From Streptomyces bambusae (GTDB lineage: Bacteria; Actinomycetota; Actinomycetes; Streptomycetales; Streptomycetaceae): a DNA stretch of 64,000 bases. Within the stretch, counting starts at the first letter, position 1, and each line of letters starts with the position of its first letter. Location: contig NZ_JAJAUZ010000026.1 in NCBI RefSeq assembly GCF_020532645.1, forward strand, positions 40,066 through 104,065. The letters run 5' to 3'. This document shows, in pieces, positions 50,642 to 58,796 of the stretch. The notes under the pieces were generated by a model. It saw only the letters and a program-made list of their open reading frames with translations. It searched no databases and had not been told where the DNA came from. The position numbers and the translations under genes were made by a program.

Positions 50642-51538
50642 CTACCCGCCCGCCGTGGTCACCAACTCACCGGTAAGGGCGCGCATGCGTGTCGCGTCGG
50701 CGCGCGGTGGCGCGCCGAACTGGCGCTTGTACTCCCGGCTGAACTGCGAGGGGCTGTCGTATCCCACGCTGGAGGCGACTGCGGTCACGTCGTTGGGGCG
50801 GCGGGCCAGCAGCAGCCGGGCTGCCTGCAGCCGGATCTGCTTCTGGAACTGGATCGGGCTCATCGCGGTGACCGACTGGAAGTTCCGGTGGAACGCGGAG
50901 ACGCTCATCCCGGAAGACCGGGCCAGGTCCTCGACCCGAAAGGCCTCGGCGTAGTGCTCGCGGATCCAGCCAACCGCCCGGGTGACGTGGGTCAGGCCGC
51001 TGTCCGCGAGGCCGAGCTGCCGGACCGTCTCTCCCTGCTCCCCCGTCATCAGCCGCCAGAGGATCTCGCGCTTGATCAGAGGGGCCATCACCCGGCGGTC
51101 ACGCGGCCGGTCCAGCAGGCGCAGCAGCCGCACGACGGCGTCGATCAGCTCGGCCGGTGCGTCGCTGACCGTGATCCCGGGCCGGGTCGACCGGGACGAC
51201 GGCGGCAGGTCGCCGGGCCCCGCCCGGAGCATCAGCTCCGCGATGACGGCGGGATCCAGCGTCATGCCGAATCCGAGTTCGGGCCCCTGTGCGATGCGGC
51301 CCACCACCGGCAGGTCGGCCGAGGCGACCAGGTACTGGCCCACCCCGTACTCGTACACCCTGTCTCCGAGCGCGAGCCGCTTGGCCCCCTGGGCGATGAC
51401 CGCCAGCACCACGCCGGACATCGTGTACTCCGGCTCGGCGCCCGGTTCGGCCCGGCAGATCCGGACGCCGTCGATGGCCGTGCTCAGATCGGGCCGCGCA
51501 TGGCGGCCCAGCAGGTCGCGGAGCTCGTCGAGAGACAT
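50642..51538 (-). CDS. AraC-family transcriptional regulator
   Basis: Regulator of 298 residues. The N-terminal AraC-type sensor domain (DUF-type AraC_N) covers about 20-175 (GVRICRAEPGAEPEYTMSGV, YEYGVGQYLVASADLPVVGR). The C-terminal double helix-turn-helix covers ~190-285 with VEDLARSSGMSVSAFHRNFQ and DVTAVASSVGYDSPSQFSRE then FKRQFGAPP-type ending (YKRQFGAPP). ATG start. It is the upstream neighbour, on the same strand order, of the PEBP gene, which it may control. Such regulators commonly control adjacent oxidoreductases or hydrolases. Confidence 0.92.
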   Translation of the reverse strand: MSLDELRDLLGRHARPDLSTAIDGVRICRAEPGAEPEYTMSGVVLAVIAQGAKRLALGDRVYEYGVGQYLVASADLPVVGRIAQGPELGFGMTLDPAVIAELMLRAGPGDLPPSSRSTRPGITVSDAPAELIDAVVRLLRLLDRPRDRRVMAPLIKREILWRLMTGEQGETVRQLGLADSGLTHVTRAVGWIREHYAEAFRVEDLARSSGMSVSAFHRNFQSVTAMSPIQFQKQIRLQAARLLLARRPNDVTAVASSVGYDSPSQFSREYKRQFGAPPRADATRMRALTGELVTTAGG

Positions 51539-51645
51539 GCCCCCATCTCATCACGAGTCCCGCAGGATCCCCCTGGCAGCAGGAGGATCGTGCAAGAACG
51601 TAAGAAGATCGGGCGGGCCGCTGCGTGCCGGGCCGGCCAGGGCGT

Positions 51646-52185
51646 CTAATCCCCGGTGTGCGCGTAGTGCGCAATGATCCGGCCACGGGCGCTGGCATGA
51701 AAGCGCAGGTGGAAGCCGACCAGGGCCGGCGACGCGTCCGCATCCGGGCCCAGTTTCTCCCGGTCGACGGCATACACCGTGAACACGTACCGGTGCGGGC
51801 CGTCCCCTGCCGGAGGTGCCGCTCCCCCGAAGTCCCTGCTGCCGTAGTCGTTCCGTACCTGCACGGCACCGGTGGGCAGCCCGGTGAAGTCTCCGGTTCC
51901 GGCCCCCGCCGGCAGCTCGGTGACGTGCGCCGGGATGTCGAAGACCGTCCAGTGCCAGAACCCGCTGCCGGTCGGCGCATCCGGGTCGTAGCACGTGACC
52001 GCGTAACTGCCGGTGCCCTCGGGCCCGGCCGACCAGCCGATCTGCGGCGAGGAGTTCCCCTTCGCGTACACGTGTGCGTCCGGGAGGGTCCCGCCGTCGG
52101 TCACGTCCGTGCTGCTCACCGACAACTCGGGCACCGGCGGGTGGAAGGCGTGCGGCAGAGGAGGCCGTTGCACCTGATCGCTCAA
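51646..52185 (-). CDS. YbhB/YbcL-type phosphatidylethanolamine-binding protein (PEBP)
   Basis: Cytoplasmic protein of 179 residues of the Raf-kinase-inhibitor-like family. Conserved anion-pocket residues are in TCYDPDAPTGSGFWHWTVFD (DPDAP and HW motifs) and GPHRYVFTVYAVD (GPHRY). VRNDYGSRDFGGAAPPAGDG supplies the YGG/PP loop. Length and motifs are typical. Bacterial members have no settled role. ATG start. It lies leftward of a b561 relic and 107 bases from the AraC gene's start. Confidence 0.93.
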   Translation of the reverse strand: MSDQVQRPPLPHAFHPPVPELSVSSTDVTDGGTLPDAHVYAKGNSSPQIGWSAGPEGTGSYAVTCYDPDAPTGSGFWHWTVFDIPAHVTELPAGAGTGDFTGLPTGAVQVRNDYGSRDFGGAAPPAGDGPHRYVFTVYAVDREKLGPDADASPALVGFHLRFHASARGRIIAHYAHTGD

Positions 52186-52320
52186 CGTCTTGCTCCTTCA
52201 TCGTGTCTACGAGGGCTGCTGCCCTGGGCGTGTCCCCATCGGAACACGGACCCGGCGAGCAGGGCGTCCGCCCGGCAGGATCGTGCAAGAGGTTGCGATC
52301 TTTGCCCGGTGCCGGAGCGC

Positions 52321-52482
52321 AGGTGCGGCGTCGGCGGCTACGGACTCTTCGGTGACGACGGTCTGCTCGCCTCCCACGTTGCGGCACACATCGTCTTCTA
52401 CATCGCCGCGGCCCTGCACATCGGGCTCGTGCTCGAGCACCAGCTCGTCGACCGCGACCACTTGCTACACCGCATGCTGTGA
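52321..52482 (+). pseudogene. C-terminal relic of a cytochrome b561-type membrane protein
   Basis: The plus strand reads YGLFGDDGLLASHVAAHIVF, then ALHIGLVLEHQLVDRDHLLH and a stop. This is the last helix and tail of b561-like proteins, with the heme-binding His of the ALHIGLVL helix still present. The three earlier helices are absent, so the gene is 5'-truncated. Confidence 0.6.
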
Positions 52483-52619
52483 CGTGCTCGTCCCGGTCGA
52501 GGGTGTTACGCATGGGAGACAGGGTCACCGTTACCGCGCCGTGAGGGCTGCAGACGAGATGCGTGAAACCGGGATGTCTGCGTCGCTGCTGTAGCGGTGG
52601 TGGAGACGTGCGCCGTTGC

Positions 52620-52659
52620 GTGTCACCCTCGGGCCGTTCAGGCGGCCCGAGGGTGACAC
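52620..52659 (-). terminator. Terminator of the alpha/beta hydrolase gene
   Basis: A 17-bp perfect stem (GTGTCACCCTCGGGCCG and complement) with a six-base loop, five bases past the leftward stop at 52664. Confidence 0.88.
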
Positions 52660-52663
52660 GGGT

Positions 52664-53569
52664 TCAGTTCACGTGCTTGTCGAACCACTCGACCAGCTGC
52701 TCGGGGTGCTCGGAGAAGTAGTTGTAGCCGTCCCAGCGCCGGGTGCTGCCCTCGATCCAGAACAGCTTCTTGTCGCCGACGGGGACGGCGTTGAAGATCG
52801 CCTGCACGTCGGAGGGCTTGGTCAGTGCGTCGTCATGCACCTGGGTGATGAAGGTGGGCACCTGGCAGTTCTTGGCGTACTCGATCGGCGACACCTCGTC
52901 GATGGTGAAGCTGAGGTTCAGTTCCACCTCCCGGTCCACGGCCTCGAACTGGTCCGCGATCCCCATCGCCTCAAGGTTGCGCTCGACCATCGCGCGCATC
53001 GAGATCGGCTGGATGGCGACCAGGGCGTGCACGTCCGCGAAGAGCTCCGGATGCCGGGTCATCGCCATGAACGTGGCGTTGGCGCCCATGCAGCGGCTGA
53101 GCAGGCCCACCTTCATGGTGGCCGCGTCGGGGCGGGATCTGGCGTACCGCAGCGAGCCGGCCACGTCGCGGGACTCGAACTGGCCCCAGGTGAAGATGAA
53201 GCCGTTGGCGTCGCCGCTCTGGCCGTGGTTGCGTGCGTCGTAGGTCAGCACGTTGTAACCGGCCTCGTGCAGGTGCTGGTACTCCCGCATGTAGTTGACC
53301 TCGATGGTGTTGCCGGGGACGAACTGCCACGGCGGCAGGTGCGAGGGGAAGCCGTAGCGGTTCATGGGCATCGGGTGGTTGGCGATGATCAGCTTGTCCG
53401 AGCCCGGGCAGGGGATCCACCACGCTTCCAGCGGGGTGCCGTCCAGGGAGGGGAACGTGACGTCCTCGTACGCCATCCCGTACTCGTCCGGCGTGTGCAG
53501 GATCGGCGCACGCACCGGGCTGCTGAGGCCCTTCGCCAGACCCTTGACCATCTCCGAAACATCCGCCAT
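52664..53569 (-). CDS. Alpha/beta hydrolase with a Cys in the nucleophile position
   Basis: Cytoplasmic hydrolase of 301 residues. The fold is clear: oxyanion region ANHPMPMNRYGFPS, NVLTYDARNHGQSG, nucleophile elbow VGLLSRCMGANATF at about residue 160, VPTFITQVHDDALTKPSDVQ with the acid Asp, and FSEHPEQLVEWF with the likely His. The elbow reads S-R-C-M-G where GxSxG is usual, so Cys would be the nucleophile, as in dienelactone hydrolases. AGAGG precedes the ATG. The 5' leader carries a CAGAAA repeat. A divergent MmyB-type regulator starts ~180 bases away and probably controls it. Confidence 0.85.
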   Translation of the reverse strand: MADVSEMVKGLAKGLSSPVRAPILHTPDEYGMAYEDVTFPSLDGTPLEAWWIPCPGSDKLIIANHPMPMNRYGFPSHLPPWQFVPGNTIEVNYMREYQHLHEAGYNVLTYDARNHGQSGDANGFIFTWGQFESRDVAGSLRYARSRPDAATMKVGLLSRCMGANATFMAMTRHPELFADVHALVAIQPISMRAMVERNLEAMGIADQFEAVDREVELNLSFTIDEVSPIEYAKNCQVPTFITQVHDDALTKPSDVQAIFNAVPVGDKKLFWIEGSTRRWDGYNYFSEHPEQLVEWFDKHVN

Positions 53570-53580
53570 GACATTGCCTC

Positions 53581-53613
53581 TTTCTGTTTCTGTTTCTGTT
53601 TCTGTTTCTGTTT
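53581..53613. repeat. Hexamer repeat in the hydrolase 5' leader
   Basis: TTTCTG occurs five times in tandem plus TTT on the plus strand (CAGAAA on the coding strand), ending eleven bases before the hydrolase start codon and abutting its ribosome site. It is strikingly AT-rich for this DNA. Confidence 0.9.
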
Positions 53614-53752
53614 GGTGGTGAGATCGTCTGGTATTTCCTTCGGCTATATGAACTTAACTTTCGGGCTGGGGAGAAGCCACTGGTGAAAGGTGTACTGGCA
53701 GGGCACCCCTCCTTCCGGGATGGGCCCGGGATTCCGCCCTAATCTGGAAACC

Positions 53753-54679
53753 GTGGACAATGCAGCCGAGACCCGGGAGTTTCTGACCTCCCGCCGCGCC
53801 AGGATCAGCCCGCAGCAGGTGGGGCTGCCCGACCATGGCCCCCGTCGGGTACGGGGACTGCGGCGCGCCGAGGTCGCGCAGCTCGCCGGGGTCAGCGTCG
53901 AGTACTACGCGCGGCTGGAGCGCGGCGATCTGTCCGGTGTGTCGGACCAGGTCCTTGACGCCCTCGCTCGGGCGCTGCGGCTGAGTGAGGACGACCGCAC
54001 CCATCTGGAGGATCTTGCCCGCGCCGCCGGTCCGGGGCGTCGGCGCCGACGCCGGGCGGCCGCCGCCTCGGTACGGCCGAACCTGCAGCGCCTCCTGGAC
54101 TCCATGACCTGCCCGGCGTTCGTCCTGAACGGCCGTGGTGACGTCCTGGCCGCCAACAGCCTCGGCCGCGCCCTGTACGCCCCCATGATCGAAGCTGCCG
54201 GGGGCACCACCCCCAACCATGGCCGGTTCATATTCCTGGACCCCCGCTCCCGCCAGTTCTGGGGCGACTGGGAAAGCGCCGCCGACAACCTGGTCGCGCT
54301 CCTGCACGCCCAGGCGGGCCGCGACCCCTACGACAAGGACCTCACCGACCTCATTGGTGAGCTGTCCACCCGCAGTGACGATTTCCGTACCCGCTGGGCC
54401 GGCCACGACGTCCGCCAGTACCACCAGGGCGCCAAAGCCATCCACCACCCCGTGGTCGGCACCCTTCACCTCGCCTACGAATCCCTCGACCTGCCCGCCG
54501 ACGGCCTCATCCTGTTCGCCTACGGCGCCGAGCCGGGCAGCGACTCCGAAGACGCGCTGCGCATCCTGGCCAGCTGGACCGCCGGCCACGTCCCCGAGCC
54601 GACCGAGCGCTCCCCCGGTAGGACGAGCAACGTCCGGCGGCCCGGTGTCCGGCAAGACGCCCCCCGCACCGACGACTGA
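53753..54679 (+). CDS. MmyB-like XRE transcriptional regulator
   Basis: Regulator of 308 residues from GTG 53753; in-frame starts upstream lack ribosome sites. The XRE helix-turn-helix covers ~10-80 (REFLTSRRARISPQQVGLPD, GLRRAEVAQLAGVSVEYYAR). A basic linker (RRRRRRAAAA) joins the MmyB-like PAS-type ligand domain (~110-285: RLLDSMTCPAFVLNGRGDVL, RFIFLDPRSRQFWGDWESAA). In Streptomyces these regulators usually sit divergent to the hydrolase or reductase they control, as here. A second member of the same family is at 63061-63939. Confidence 0.93.
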   Translation: MDNAAETREFLTSRRARISPQQVGLPDHGPRRVRGLRRAEVAQLAGVSVEYYARLERGDLSGVSDQVLDALARALRLSEDDRTHLEDLARAAGPGRRRRRRAAAASVRPNLQRLLDSMTCPAFVLNGRGDVLAANSLGRALYAPMIEAAGGTTPNHGRFIFLDPRSRQFWGDWESAADNLVALLHAQAGRDPYDKDLTDLIGELSTRSDDFRTRWAGHDVRQYHQGAKAIHHPVVGTLHLAYESLDLPADGLILFAYGAEPGSDSEDALRILASWTAGHVPEPTERSPGRTSNVRRPGVRQDAPRTDD

Positions 54680-54689
54680 CAGTGAGGAT

Positions 54690-54913
54690 TGGCCATGGCA
54701 CCGCTCGGGGGTCTGACTCTTCGACTGACTGGCGCTTCGGCTGTCCTGCTCCGGAATCGTCGGCCTGCCGGGCGGTGCCACCCGGCGTGTGGCCGGTCGG
54801 GCTTATGTGACTTCACAGGAGCCCGGCCAAAGGTCCCATCACTGTCTTGTCCGTCTGCCCGACCGGCCCGCGCCCTCCCATCGGCGCGCGTTGGAAGGGC
54901 AGCACACAACAGC
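54690..54913 (+). ncRNA. Candidate bridge RNA in the IS110 left end
   Basis: IS110-subgroup elements encode a structured bridge RNA between the left border and the transposase start that pairs with donor and target DNA. This stretch is noncoding and contains stem-loop potential, for example GCCGGG...CCCGGC around 54768-54785 and GCCCGGCC around 54822-54830. The guide loops cannot be assigned without comparing related elements. Confidence 0.4.
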
Positions 54914-55987
54914 ATGGCAGCACAGGACATAGCGGTGGTCGGCGGGATCGACACCCACGCCGACCTCCACCAGGCCGCGGTCATCGACAGCATCGGCCGG
55001 CACCTGGCCACCGAGCAGTTCGAGACCACCCCGACCGGCTACCGCAGGCTGCTGGACTGGCGGCGCTCGCACGGCGAGGTCCTGGCCGTCGGGATCGAGG
55101 GGACAGGCGCCTACGGTGCCGAGATCGCCCGGTTCCTCACCGCGAACGAGGTCACCGTGGTCGAGGTGGACCGGCCCGACCGCAAGGCCAGGCGTGACAA
55201 CGGCAAGTCCGACGCCATCGACGCCTACGCGGCCGCGACCGCGGTCCTGTCGGGGCGGGCCGCGGGCACGCCCAAGGCCCGCAACGGGATCGTAGAGGCG
55301 ATCCGGGCCCTGCGGGTGGTCCGCAAGAGCGCCGTCAAGGCCCGCACCCAGACCCTCAACCAGGTCCGCACCCTCATCGTCACCGCGCCCTCCAGCGCCC
55401 GGGACAAGCTGCGCGGACTGTCCGCGAAGGATCTGATCGACACCCTGGCCCGCTCCCGCCCCACGGGCGAACTCGCCGACCCGGCCTGCGCGGTGAAGAC
55501 CGCACTACACAGGCTCGCCCGCCGCTACCAGGCACTCGACGAGGAGATCAAGGAGGCCGACCGGGAGATCGCTCCGCTGGTCACCCAGGCCGCCCCCAGG
55601 CTCATCGCCCTGCCAGGCGTCGGCCCGGAAACCGCTGGCCAGCTGCTGGCCAGCGCGGGCGACAACCCCGACCGACTCCGCTCCGAGGCCGCTTTCGCCC
55701 ACCTCTGCGGGGCCGCTCCGGTCCCGGCCTCCTCCGGCCGCACCAACCGCCACCGCCTCAACCGCGGTGGCGACCGCGCGGCCGACAACGCGCTGCACAC
55801 CATCGTCCTGGTCCGCATGAAGTACGACCAGCGCACCCAGGAGTACTTCGCCCGCCGCACCGCCGAAGGCATGACCATGACCAAGAAGGACATCGTCCGC
55901 TGCCTGAAACGGTTCGTCGCCCGCGAGGTCTACCGCCATCTACCCCACACAGCCCGAAACCACGAACCGCTCCCGCAGACCACTTGA
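54914..55987 (+). CDS. IS110-family transposase (DEDD recombinase)
   Basis: Transposase of 357 residues, full length. The RuvC-like DEDD domain shows GGIDTHADLHQAAVID (Asp), VGIEGTGAYGAEIARFL (Glu), and VDRPDRKARRDNGKSDAIDA (Asp pair). The C-terminal Transposase_20 domain (~225-320) has LIALPGVGPETAGQLLASAG and AFAHLCGAAPVPASSGRTNR with the active-site Ser. No frameshift or stop, so it may still be active. The ATG at 54914 begins the family N-terminus; longer in-frame starts run into the noncoding left end. Confidence 0.95.
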   Translation: MAAQDIAVVGGIDTHADLHQAAVIDSIGRHLATEQFETTPTGYRRLLDWRRSHGEVLAVGIEGTGAYGAEIARFLTANEVTVVEVDRPDRKARRDNGKSDAIDAYAAATAVLSGRAAGTPKARNGIVEAIRALRVVRKSAVKARTQTLNQVRTLIVTAPSSARDKLRGLSAKDLIDTLARSRPTGELADPACAVKTALHRLARRYQALDEEIKEADREIAPLVTQAAPRLIALPGVGPETAGQLLASAGDNPDRLRSEAAFAHLCGAAPVPASSGRTNRHRLNRGGDRAADNALHTIVLVRMKYDQRTQEYFARRTAEGMTMTKKDIVRCLKRFVAREVYRHLPHTARNHEPLPQTT

Positions 55988-56010
55988 CGATCTATAGGAG
56001 CTTCCGGAGC

Positions 56011-56436
56011 GGTGAAGGCAGCACAGCAGCCAAGATCGCCACCGCCCTCGGCATGCCGCTGGTACCGAAACTCGAAGAGATCGCACCGAAGGCATTCGCC
56101 GACCGGATCAAGCGCACCGGAATCGTCAACGCGATGCACGACGAGAACTTCAACAAGGCGGTCGAGAACACCGGCGACGCAGGCTCGTGGTCGCCGGCAT
56201 CACGACCGAGGTCTGCGTCTGCGTCGTGTTCCCGGACCTCCGAATGCTCGACGAGGGGCACGAAGTGCCGGTGGTCACCGACGCGTCGGTTACCTTCACC
56301 AAGATCGGCGACGATGCCGTGCCGCGCTCCGTCGCGTGGAGCAGACCGGCGCCGTGATCACCTCGACGGCACCGATCATCTCCGAACTGACGGTCGACTG
56401 GACCTCCCCCAGGGGTCAGGGGCCGGCCGCCCCGAT
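56011..56436 (+). pseudogene. Isochorismatase-like cysteine hydrolase relic, 5'-truncated and frameshifted
   Basis: Three pieces in three frames fit one YcaC-type hydrolase: KLEEIAPKAFADRIKRTGIV plus NAMHDENFNKAVENTG, then RLVVAGITTEVCVCVVFPDL with the nucleophile-region Cys and VVTDASVTFTKIGDDAV, then QTGAVITSTAPIISELTVDW to the end. Frame changes occur near 56180 and 56330. The N-terminal third is missing and is not found left of the adjacent IS110. Confidence 0.75.
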
Positions 56437-56449
56437 GGGGCTCTGACCC
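56413..56449 (+). terminator. Terminator-like hairpin after the isochorismatase relic
   Basis: Arms GGGTCAG and CTGACCC enclose a second CCCC-GAT-GGGG stem. It overlaps the end of the relic and is probably its original terminator. Confidence 0.55.
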
Positions 56450-56929
56450 GGCCCCCCACCGAGTCGAACAGCCCCGCGGGGCAACCGTGACGGGCGCGGT
56501 CCCGGCGCCCGCGCCACCCCGCCGCTGCTGTCACAGTGTGCCTCAGCCCGGACCAACTCGGTCCGGCTCAAGGTGCGTTCGCCTGCGGCAGACGACCCTG
56601 CACGAACCACTCGACGATGTGATCCCGGGCTTCCCGAGCAGACATCGACCCGGCCGCACCCCACCAGGGAGGCGCCGGGTTCTGACGTCCTCCTGTCTGC
56701 AACCTCTACTCCCAGCCTCCGTCCGGCGACACCCTCCACACCGCGACAGCGACCGGCTCCTCGCCGACGGGAACCCAACCGATCTGCTTGTCGTATCCAC
56801 CGTGCGGGGTCGGGGACTGGTGGGAGCGGGCGGGCTGGTGGGGGGCGTGGATGGTCTTCACGGCCGCCGGGGGTGGCTGCCGCTACTGGGCGGCAGGCCG
56901 GGTCTTCGGCGATGGAACGGTGTCCGCGC
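56450..56929. other. Stretch without a recognisable gene
   Basis: About 480 bases between the hydrolase relic and the Lrp gene. No frame has a family match; probably decayed sequence. Confidence 0.45.
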
Positions 56930-57400
56930 CTACTCGATGGTGTTCACCCTGGGCACCCCTGGGCCGCGCAAGGGAAGCGTCCGACTGAGGACGAGGTTGG
57001 TGGTGGTGCTCCCGAACTCGGCCAGCTCGTCGACGATCTCCTCCAGGTGGGTCATCGACGTGGCCGCCACCTTCATGACGTAGCAGTCGTCTCCGGTGGT
57101 GCGCAGGCACTCCATGATCTCCGGACGGTTCTCCAGCAGCCGGCGCAGCGGCTCGTGCCGGGTTCCCGGCCCCGGGTACTTGAGCCGGACCACGGCCATC
57201 ACCGGGTAGCCGATCCGCTCGGGGTTGACCTCCGCGCGGTACCCCGTGATCACCCGGCCCTCTTCGAGCCGGCGCACCCGCTCCTTGGTGGCCGACGCGC
57301 TCAGGTTCACCCGCCGCGCCAGCTCGGTGAACGGGATCCGGCCGTCCCGTTGGACTTCCGTCAGGATCGCCCAGTCCGTTGCATCGAGACTCTCGGTCAT
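56930..57400 (-). CDS. Lrp/AsnC-family transcriptional regulator
   Basis: Regulator of 156 residues. The winged helix occupies ~1-65 (LDATDWAILTEVQRDGRIPF, LARRVNLSASATKERVRRLE). The RAM/AsnC effector domain follows (VNPERIGYPVMAVVRLKYPG, CLRTTGDDCYVMKVAATSMT, LEEIVDELAEFGSTTTNLVL). ATG start. It is divergent from the LLM oxidoreductase gene with 95 bases between starts and probably controls the oxidoreductase-deaminase pair, which is a common arrangement. Ligand probably an amino acid. Confidence 0.93.
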   Translation of the reverse strand: MTESLDATDWAILTEVQRDGRIPFTELARRVNLSASATKERVRRLEEGRVITGYRAEVNPERIGYPVMAVVRLKYPGPGTRHEPLRRLLENRPEIMECLRTTGDDCYVMKVAATSMTHLEEIVDELAEFGSTTTNLVLSRTLPLRGPGVPRVNTIE

Positions 57401-57495
57401 ACACCGATTCTACCGGCGGATCCACGGTTGAACCGCCCCTGAACAGGCGCGAAGCCCTTCTGGCAGCCCGTACGTCGTGCCTAGGGTTGGCCCTT

Positions 57496-58371
57496 ATGAA
57501 GATCGGAGTGAACGTCCCCAATTTCGGCCCGGGCACTGACCCCGGAGTGCTGCGGAGCTGGGCTCAGACCGTGGAGGGCCTGGGCTTCGACCTGCTGATG
57601 CTCTCGGACCACATAGCCATCACGCCGGACGTCGCCGAGCGCTACCCGGCACCCTTCTACGAGCCCTTCACCACCTTGTCCTGGCTGGCCGGCCTCACCA
57701 CCCACGTCCGGCTCGGCACGACGGTCCTCATCGCTCCCTACCGCCACCCCCTGCTCACCGCCCGAATGGCGGCCAATCTCAGTGAACTGAGCGGCGGCCG
57801 GCTGGTCCTCGGCGTGGGAGTGGGCTGGGCACGGCAGGAGTTCGCAGCCCTCGACATCCCCTTCTCACAGCGCGGGCAGCTGACCGACGATCACCTGCGG
57901 GACATCCGGGATGCCTGGAAGGACACCGCCACCTACGGCAAGCGCCGGATCCCGGTGTGGGTCGGCGGCAACAGCGACGCGGGGCTGCGCCGGGCCGTAC
58001 GGCTCGGAGACGCATGGCATCCGCTGCGCCCCACCGTGCCGTGGCTGCGCGAAGCCGCAGGCAGGCTGCAGACGTACGCGGACGAGCAGCACGTGCCCGC
58101 GCCCGCCCTGGCTCCCCGCATCGCGCTGCATCTCACCGAGGAACCGGTCGACGGAGCAGGACGGCTCGCCGGTCAGGGCACCATCGACCAGATCATGGAC
58201 GACCTCGACCAACTGCGGCTGCTGGGGGCCACGTCCGTCGTCCTCGACACCTACCCGGGCGACCCCCGCGCGACATGTCACCCGCAGGCGGCCTGGCAGG
58301 CCCTCGCCACCGTGGCCGCGCACCTCCCCCCAACCGGCACCCCACCCCGCGCCACGATGGAGCAGTCATGA
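57496..58371 (+). CDS. LLM-class F420-dependent oxidoreductase
   Basis: Luciferase-like TIM-barrel oxidoreductase of 291 residues using F420 or FMN. Family marks: MKIGVNVPNFGPGTDPGVLR, the LMLSDHIAITP strand with the cofactor-region His, LGTTVLIAPYRHPLLTARMA, LSGGRLVLGVGVGWARQEFA, and RIPVWVGGNSDAGLRRAVRL. The ATG at 57496 begins the conserved N-terminus. The stop overlaps the start of the deaminase gene (ATGA), so the two are translated together. Divergent Lrp-type regulator. Substrate unknown. Confidence 0.93.
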   Translation: MKIGVNVPNFGPGTDPGVLRSWAQTVEGLGFDLLMLSDHIAITPDVAERYPAPFYEPFTTLSWLAGLTTHVRLGTTVLIAPYRHPLLTARMAANLSELSGGRLVLGVGVGWARQEFAALDIPFSQRGQLTDDHLRDIRDAWKDTATYGKRRIPVWVGGNSDAGLRRAVRLGDAWHPLRPTVPWLREAAGRLQTYADEQHVPAPALAPRIALHLTEEPVDGAGRLAGQGTIDQIMDDLDQLRLLGATSVVLDTYPGDPRATCHPQAAWQALATVAAHLPPTGTPPRATMEQS

Positions 58372-58796
58372 CCACACCCGAGGACCACGCCCTGCTGCGG
58401 CGGGCCATCTCGCTCGCAGCCAAGGCACGCGCGAGCGGCAACCCGCCCTTTGGATCTCTGCTGGCAGGACCGGACGGGACGATCCTGGCCGAGGAGCACA
58501 ACACCACGCTCACCGACAACGACGTCACCGCACACCCGGAACTGAAACTGGCAAGGTGGGCCGCGAGAGAACTCGACCCGGAGACGGCGGCGAGCACCAC
58601 GATGTACACCAGCTGTCAGCCGTGCGGAATGTGCGAGGCCGTCATCCAGTGGGCCGGGCTGCGACGAGTGGTGTTCGCCCTCTCCAACGAACAGCTCCTG
58701 GACATCAGGCCGGGCAGCAGCCGACCCCCCGTGCCGCAGGACGGCCCCGCGCTGCTGGACGAGGTCCGGGCTGTGGTCAAGCCCTACTACCGCTGA
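58368..58796 (+). CDS. Cytidine/guanine deaminase-like protein
   Basis: Zinc-dependent nucleoside or base deaminase of 142 residues. The ATG overlaps the LLM stop. Zinc and catalytic residues: His and Glu in TAHPELKLARWA (the usual HAE reads HPE) and the Cys pair in SCQPCGMCEAVIQWAGL (PCxxC). NPPFGSLLAGPDG is the usual first strand. Relatives include guanine deaminase and tRNA-adenosine deaminase, but the short length favours a free base or nucleoside. The coupling to an LLM oxidoreductase suggests a small catabolic unit, possibly for a purine or pyrimidine. Confidence 0.88.
   Translation: MTTPEDHALLRRAISLAAKARASGNPPFGSLLAGPDGTILAEEHNTTLTDNDVTAHPELKLARWAARELDPETAASTTMYTSCQPCGMCEAVIQWAGLRRVVFALSNEQLLDIRPGSSRPPVPQDGPALLDEVRAVVKPYYR

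Larger units (their letters stand above)
54680..56010 (+). mobile_element. IS110-family insertion sequence
   Basis: One intact transposase gene with a ~230-base noncoding left end and a very short right end, the layout of the IS110 subgroup. IS110 elements lack terminal inverted repeats and do not duplicate the target, so the exact borders are not visible. Right of the transposase, isochorismatase-like coding sequence resumes by about 56010, which limits the right end. Confidence 0.7.

Noticed and set aside
53581..53613. CRISPR-like array
   Set aside because: The unit is six bases with no spacers; it is a simple tandem repeat. No repeat-spacer array was found anywhere in the window.
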